Assembly (NCBI GenBank): GCA_002392765.1
Contig: DGHT01000032.1
Span: 1-19,006, forward strand
Origin: Verrucomicrobia bacterium UBA3841
Lineage (GTDB): Bacteria; Verrucomicrobiota; Kiritimatiellia; RFP12; UBA1067
Length of the DNA: 19,006 bases
Reading direction: 5' to 3'
Below, one piece after another: positions 15,777 to 19,006 of the stretch. Every line of letters begins with the position of its first letter. Positions within the stretch are counted from its first letter, which is position 1. The notes under the pieces are model-generated. The model was not told the DNA's origin and made no database searches. It saw only the letters and a list, made by a program, of their open reading frames with translations. The position numbers were made by a program, and so were the translations under genes.

Positions 15777-16028
15777 TCAGATTTCGCCTGTCATGAACCC
15801 CAGGTGGGAATTCAGCAGTGCGACGAGACCGGCCGCAGCCGCGAACGCCGCAACCGCCGCGACGAGCGCAAACATCGTCATCGCCTTGCTCCCGGCGGAT
15901 TCCGAACTCTCCCCGCCTTTCGTATCGACAGTGTCGAGACGAAAACGATCCGCTATCGCGGCGCCTCCGGAAGGACCTCCCGGAGAGCCGCCAGGCGCTT
16001 TGATTTTCATTGGCTTCTTGAGTTTCAT
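15777..16028 (-). CDS. Small single-pass membrane protein of unknown function
   Basis: 83 residues. A Lys-rich start (MKLKKPMKIK) and a Gly/Pro/Ser stretch (11-23) lead to one hydrophobic helix at about 50-72 (Ala/Val/Phe-rich) and a short tail ending in GEI. No family is recognised. It is believable as a gene because it has its own strong promoter, sits 7 nt before nadC, and is the first cistron of the nadC-coaX-phosphoesterase operon. The TATAAT lies 6 nt before the ATG, so this message is leaderless. Confidence 0.6.
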   Translation of the reverse strand: MKLKKPMKIKAPGGSPGGPSGGAAIADRFRLDTVDTKGGESSESAGSKAMTMFALVAAVAAFAAAAGLVALLNSHLGFMTGEI

Positions 16029-16034
16029 GCTTGA

Positions 16035-16063
16035 ATTATATCATTCCCCCCCGATAAAATCAA
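16035..16063 (-). promoter_or_regulatory. Promoter of the small protein-nadC-coaX operon (TTGATT-17-TGaTATAAT), leaderless
   Basis: On the minus strand TTGATT (16058-16063), 17 nt, TATAAT (16035-16040) with an upstream TG. The predicted transcript start is at or beside the A of ATG 16028. Confidence 0.7.
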
Positions 16064-16120
16064 TACATTTCTGATTGCGGCGCACTGGGAATTTTTTCGT
16101 CCCCGGGCCGGTTTTTTTGA

Positions 16121-16126
16121 TATAAT
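16121..16126 (+). promoter_or_regulatory. Extended -10 promoter of the EHD-like GTPase
   Basis: TTTTTTTGATATAATACTG carries TGaTATAAT. No -35 is evident. The predicted start near 16133 gives a leader of about 109 nt to the ATG at 16242. It is divergent from, and about 80 nt away from, the promoter of the nadC operon. Confidence 0.6.
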
Positions 16127-16132
16127 ACTGTT

Positions 16133-16231
16133 CAGGCAGTCAAGTACCGCAAGCCGCCGGAGCCGCAAAGTCTTTGCGCTCTTTACGGACGGGAATTCCA
16201 TACCCGGTTGCCGCATCTTAAATCTCAAAGA
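16133..16231 (+). ncRNA. Structured 5' leader of the GTPase mRNA, possible cis-regulatory RNA
   Basis: The leader can fold: GGCA 16135-16138 with TGCC 16209-16212 as a closing helix; CGCAAAG 16164-16170 with CTTTGCG 16172-16178 (7-nt complementary arms around one base); and CGGG 16190-16193 with CCCG 16203-16206. Segments such as GCAAGCCGCCGG and CCCGGTTGCCG loosely recall conserved stretches of c-di-GMP-I (GEMM) riboswitches, but the GNRA-capped helix of that class is not seen, so no family is assigned. AAGGGG at 16231-16236 serves as the ribosome binding site. Confidence 0.35.
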
Positions 16232-16241
16232 AGGGGTCGCC

Positions 16242-17561
16242 ATGGATGATACCGCAAAATTCGAAGAACTGGCCCAAAATACATATACGAGATTCGCAAA
16301 GTTGGCGAAGGCGTATCACTACGCCTTTTCGCGCACGACAGTGACAAAGGGCGGCGCGCCGTGCATGCTGTTCCTGGGCAACCATTCGTCGGGGAAATCG
16401 TCGCTCATAAACTGGCTTGTCGGCGGCGATCCCGTGCAGGATGTCGGCCTTGCGCCGACAGACGACGGCTTCACCATTCTCGTCTACGGAGAAAAGGACG
16501 AGGAAATCCGCGGACCCGCGGCGATCGCCGGCCTGCCTGCCGAATATGCCGGTCTTGCGAACTTCGGCGACAGCTTTCTCCAGCACTTGTGCATAAAGAA
16601 GCGCAATCGCGGACTGCTCAAGTCCGTCACACTCGTCGACAGCCCCGGCATGATCGACGCGCCCGAGAAAAAGGCGGGGCGGTCCTACGATTTCGAAGGC
16701 GTCGTGCGTTTCCTGGCGAAATTGTGCGACATGGTGTTCTTCATGCTCGACCCGGACAAGCCCGGTACGACTGGCGAAACGGTAAATGTGTTTTCGAAAT
16801 GCCTCGGCGGCATGGAGGCGAAGCTTTTGGTCTTGTTCAACAAGTGCGACACTGTTCAAAGCCTCTACGATTTCGCAAGAGTTTACGGAAACGTGTGCTG
16901 GAATCTGGCCCGGGTTCTCAAGACCAAGGATCTACCGAAGATATGGACGATTTACTCTGGAGACGAACGCGATTCCGCGGCGGCGGGGATTCCTCTTTCC
17001 GACTTTAACCATCAGCGCGACGAATTCAGGAACATCGTAGAAAGGGATGCGTCCGCCCGCCGCATGGACAATGTGCGTTCGCAAACCTGGCAGGACTTTC
17101 TGGGTCTGTCCATCCGCATGCGCATCGTCAACCGCTTCGCCCGTACGCTTGCGATGCGGAAAGCTTTCACCCTTTTTTGCGGGGCCGTTCTCGCTCCGTT
17201 CTGTTTCTTCGGCATTCGCCTTGTGCTGCCTGGCGCATCCGGCCTGGGCGCGTTTTCCGCCGCGCTTCTCGGCGGCACCGCTGCCGTTCTCGTGCTGGCT
17301 GCGTCTTTCTTTGTCATGCGGTTTGTCGCGCAGTCCACATGCCTTGCGCTGTCACGCGACATCGACCTGCTGTTCAAAAAGGAATACAAGGTCGAGATGA
17401 CTGTCGGCCGGCACGACGAGTTGAAGCAGACATGGGAGGGTATTCGCGACGAAACCGTGACGATTGTCCGCGAGGCCTTGATCGGCAAGATACCGTGGTT
17501 TGGCGAATTTTTCCGCAAAAGGCTTGATTCGGCGCGCCGGCATCTGGAGCAAATGCATTGA
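16242..17561 (+). CDS. EHD-like dynamin-superfamily GTPase with two membrane segments
   Basis: 439 residues. G1/P-loop GNHSSGKSS is at 46-54; G2 T73 lies in 'LAPTDDGFTILVYG', close to the EHD pattern 'EPTTDSF.AVMHG'; G3 DSPGM at 133-137; G4 NKCD at 200-203. 'SYDFEGVVRFLAKLCDMVFFMLD' (148-170, quoted for its EHD-like 'YDF..V.RWFAERVD') and 'RVYGNVCWNLARVL' (213-226; EHD 'RVYGALMWALGKV') extend the resemblance beyond the G motifs. Helical segments flank the G domain, and two hydrophobic helices at about 309-330 and 342-364 replace a peripheral lipid-binding tip. No EH domain is present. Dynamin-like proteins bind and reshape membranes in a GTP-dependent way. AAGGGG lies 5 nt before the ATG. It is monocistronic, with no dynamin partner next door. 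The GTPase call is sure, the EHD relationship fairly sure, the function unknown. Confidence 0.87.
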   Translation: MDDTAKFEELAQNTYTRFAKLAKAYHYAFSRTTVTKGGAPCMLFLGNHSSGKSSLINWLVGGDPVQDVGLAPTDDGFTILVYGEKDEEIRGPAAIAGLPAEYAGLANFGDSFLQHLCIKKRNRGLLKSVTLVDSPGMIDAPEKKAGRSYDFEGVVRFLAKLCDMVFFMLDPDKPGTTGETVNVFSKCLGGMEAKLLVLFNKCDTVQSLYDFARVYGNVCWNLARVLKTKDLPKIWTIYSGDERDSAAAGIPLSDFNHQRDEFRNIVERDASARRMDNVRSQTWQDFLGLSIRMRIVNRFARTLAMRKAFTLFCGAVLAPFCFFGIRLVLPGASGLGAFSAALLGGTAAVLVLAASFFVMRFVAQSTCLALSRDIDLLFKKEYKVEMTVGRHDELKQTWEGIRDETVTIVREALIGKIPWFGEFFRKRLDSARRHLEQMH

Positions 17562-17790
17562 TGCCTCCGATGCATCTTTGCGGCACATCAGGCAAAACCG
17601 ATTGGCGCGCGAGATGCTTTCCTCACCCTTGACTCGACCTCGAGCACCGCAATGCGGGGTGCGTCTCGCTCCGTCAAGGATTCGCTACACGCCCGCCACA
17701 CCCCTTATCCGCCCATTGTTTTCGACACATTCGTTGAGATAATCTCCTAAAATTCCATCACTTTCATCCATTCCCGCACGTTATCCTATA
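17562..17790. other. Non-coding stretch after the GTPase gene
   Basis: No credible gene. It contains the long stem-loop at 17627-17679. A sequence near 17733-17755 (TTGAGATAATCTCC then AAAATTC) may be a degenerate relative of the repeat units that follow. Confidence 0.5.
17627..17679 (+). terminator. Long imperfect stem-loop downstream of the GTPase gene
   Basis: The outer arms CCTTGAC (17627-17633) and GTCAAGG (17673-17679) are perfectly complementary. Inside, CGAG and GCACC pair with GGTGC and CTCG across a small bulge. It could end the GTPase mRNA, though it starts 65 nt after the stop and has no U-run, or be part of a small RNA. Confidence 0.4.
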
Positions 17791-17793
17791 ATA

Positions 17794-18077
17794 TGAGAAT
17801 CCTATGCGGAAAATCTTAAAGGGCTGGTCGGGTCCACTATTCTTCTCCATGTATTTCTAGGCATACCACAAAATGAGAATTCAATGCGGAAATTCTCAGT
17901 CGCTTGAGCGATCCATCCCACCCTTTTTGCCCATAATTCGTCAAGGCATACCACAAAATAAGAATCCTATGCGGAAATTCTCAAACAACAAACCCTGAAT
18001 CTGATTGGCCCGCGCTTTACAAGTCCTCGCTTCTCGAAGGGCGGTTGAGAAATGAGAATCCTATGCGGAAAATCTTA
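17794..18077. repeat. Array of four spaced 25-bp imperfect inverted repeats
   Basis: Units at 17794-17818, 17874-17898, 17959-17983 and 18053-18077, with start-to-start steps of 80, 85 and 94 nt. Each has a left arm TGAGAAT (or TAAGAAT), an invariant core ATGCGGAAA and a right arm ending TCTCA or TCTTA. Units 1 and 4 are identical; unit 2 forms a perfect 8-bp stem (TGAGAATT with AATTCTCA). Units 2 and 3 share an upstream box GGCATACCACAAAA (17860-17873, 17945-17958). Spacers are unrelated. Each core also starts a tiny reading frame MRKIL or MRKFS. Confidence 0.85.
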
Positions 18078-18158
18078 GTCGAACGGCTTATTCATTCAAG
18101 CAGCAAATAGCTGATGGTATTTAAGGCGCTTTACATATAGCACCGGCTCGTGTCGGTC

Positions 18159-18272
18159 CTTCGCAAAGCAACACGGATGCCGCTGGCGGAGAGATACCGT
18201 CAAGCTGTTCATCGACTTCGCAAAGCAACACGGATGCCGCTGACGGAGAGACACCGTCAAGCTGTTCTTCGA
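18159..18272. repeat. 57-bp tandem duplication, two copies
   Basis: Copies at 18159-18215 and 18216-18272 differ at three positions (G/A, T/C, A/T). The unit is 19 codons long. An open minus-strand frame (18121-18318) would encode a 19-residue repeat, but all three differences change its residues, and the plus frame has a stop in one copy, so neither frame shows constraint. In both copies TGRCGG and CCGTCA can pair, in one of them through a G-U pair on the plus-strand RNA. Confidence 0.85.
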
Positions 18273-18436
18273 CTACGCATCGTCCTCGATGCGTCATAGC
18301 GCTGCGGCACGTCTCCATCTGTCTTGCTCATCGCCCTCAGCATTTCCTCTGCCTGCATTTGCATGACTGTCAAGCCTCCGCACAGAACATCGTAAGCGGA
18401 TTGCTGTGCGCGATCCCAGTATGGATCCGGCGAAAT
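18257..18436 (-). other. Possible remnant reading frame between the right-edge gene and the tandem repeat
   Basis: A stop-to-stop stretch of 59 codons reads in part DPYWDRAQQSAYDVLCGG and LTVMQMQAEEMLRAMSKTD, with protein-like composition and a likely amphipathic helix. It has no good start or ribosome binding site and breaks down at the tandem repeat. It may be the tail of a decayed gene; no family is recognised. Confidence 0.25.
18275..18294. terminator. Perfect 8-bp hairpin with 4-nt loop
   Basis: ACGCATCG, TCCT, CGATGCGT. It lies downstream of the right-edge gene on the minus strand and at the edge of the tandem repeat. With no U-run it is an uncertain terminator. Confidence 0.4.
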
Positions 18437-18481
18437 TCAGCTTTGTTAGCGACAATCTCTTCGAAAGACGATTCTGTCTTT

Positions 18482-19006
18482 TCAAGCGAGATCTTTCGCG
18501 CTGATCATGATCTCGTTGCCGATGCGGTTGCCGATGTCGCCGTATTTCTCGTTGCCGAACTTCGCCTCCAGGGGCGCGAACATGTAGTCGAGCACGTCCG
18601 TGATCCAGGCCCGCTCGTCCTCGTCCTCCGGCATGTGTTCGAGGATCCACGCCATGTTGTCGATCATCTTGTTGATGCCCGCGCCGTCGAGGACGTCCCC
18701 CGACACGAGGCGGTCCGCAAGCTGCGGATACTTCGTGCGGAGCTTCTCCTCCGCCCACTGGATGGCGTTCTTCTGCGCCGTCGTGAGGTTCTCCTTGCGG
18801 ATTCCCGGCGCCTCTTTCGGCGTGAAGAACGACGCGAAGAGCGAGGAGCCGTGGCAGATGGACTCGACGATGTCGCCGAACCTGTAGTTGCGCGTCTTCA
18901 TGCCTTTCGAGACCGCGTCATACTTGTCGAACAACTTCACGTGCGCCGTCGAGCAGAAGATGCCGAACGTCTCGCACTTGAGGAAGAGCCTGCGCCGCGG
19001 GCCGTT
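18482..19006 (-). CDS. Unrecognised protein, C-terminal 174 residues (start beyond window)
   Basis: The frame is open from the right edge (first residues NGPRRRLFLKCETFGIFC) to TGA at 18482. The GTG at 18940 could be read as a start, but the 22 codons upstream are open and protein-like, so the gene most likely begins outside the window. The visible part is soluble, mixed charged/aromatic, with segments 'KLFDKYDAVSKGMKTRNYRFGD', shown in part as 'DAVSKGMKTRNYRFGD', 'AIQWAEEKLRTKYPQLADRL' and 'MPEDEDERAWITDVLDYMF', and ends ISAKDLA. It has no membrane helix or known motif. I do not recognise the family. Base composition is like the core genes, not like the AT-richer repeat array beside it. Confidence 0.65.
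   Translation of the reverse strand, partial: NGPRRRLFLKCETFGIFCSTAHVKLFDKYDAVSKGMKTRNYRFGDIVESICHGSSLFASFFTPKEAPGIRKENLTTAQKNAIQWAEEKLRTKYPQLADRLVSGDVLDGAGINKMIDNMAWILEHMPEDEDERAWITDVLDYMFAPLEAKFGNEKYGDIGNRIGNEIMISAKDLA

Noticed and set aside
16133..16231. A confident c-di-GMP riboswitch call
   Set aside because: The similarity is limited to short segments and the GNRA-capped helix is missing, so it is kept only as an unassigned structured leader.
17794..18077. CRISPR array
   Set aside because: Only four diverged 25-bp units, spacers of 55-69 nt with irregular length, a shared flank in some units, and no cas gene nearby.
17794..18077. Integron attC sites or cassettes
   Set aside because: No attC-type core consensus, spacers too short to hold cassettes, and no integrase.
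18121..18318. A 65-residue minus-strand protein with a 19-residue repeat
   Set aside because: All three differences between the two repeat copies change residues in this frame, and there is no ribosome binding site; more likely non-coding.

Overview
The window looks like chromosomal DNA from a fairly GC-rich, Gram-negative-type bacterium. The best guess is the PVC superphylum, Kiritimatiellota/Lentisphaerota-like gut or sediment lineages. This is inferred from a BspA-like leucine-rich-repeat protein with InlB-type repeats, paralogous type IV pilus/type II secretion ATPases, a MEMO1-AMMECR1 fusion and a decayed Rpn/PD-(D/E)XK transposase-family gene; no rRNA or other phylogenetic marker is present. 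Promoters here often read TGaTATAAT or TAGAAT, sometimes with a TTGCAC/TTGATT/TTGACT -35 box 17-18 nt upstream. In three cases the -10 box lies so close to the start codon that the mRNA should be leaderless or nearly so.

Layout. (1) 1-3729, minus: a very large exported surface protein (signal peptide, LRR_5 repeats, four InlB-like repeats, Ig-like domains), cut off by the left edge. Its 3' part carries three copies of a GC-rich hairpin repeat and an AT-rich heptanucleotide array. (2) 3938-8769, minus: one tight operon pilB-like ATPase, pilT, gspE/pilB-like ATPase, DUF192 protein, led by a good sigma70-like promoter. (3) 8848-10284, minus: MEMO1-AMMECR1 fusion with its own promoter. (4) 10516-11379, minus: exported glycerophosphodiester phosphodiesterase. 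(5) 11448-11836, minus: broken PDDEXK-family gene with an internal deletion and a frameshift. (6) 11996-12868, plus: BASS-family (bile acid:Na+ symporter) transporter, convergent with the next operon across a bidirectional terminator. (7) 13051-16028, minus: operon of a small membrane protein, nadC, coaX and a membrane-anchored metallophosphoesterase, with 4-nt overlaps nadC/coaX (TTGA) and coaX/phosphoesterase (ATGA). (8) 16242-17561, plus, divergent from (7): a dynamin-superfamily GTPase with EHD-like sequence features and two membrane segments, behind a foldable 5' leader of about 110 nt. (9) 17562-18481: about 920 bp without a convincing gene, holding a large imperfect stem-loop, four spaced 25-bp inverted-repeat units, a 57-bp tandem duplication and a perfect 8-bp hairpin. 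(10) 18482-19006, minus: C-terminal part of an unrecognised protein running off the right edge.

Functionally, block 2 supplies extension and retraction motors for pili or secretion, block 7 makes NAD and CoA precursors, and block 8 is a candidate membrane-remodelling GTPase. The least explained parts are the EHD-like GTPase with its leader, the repeat array after it, and the small sequence elements inside coding regions (hairpin repeat, heptad arrays).
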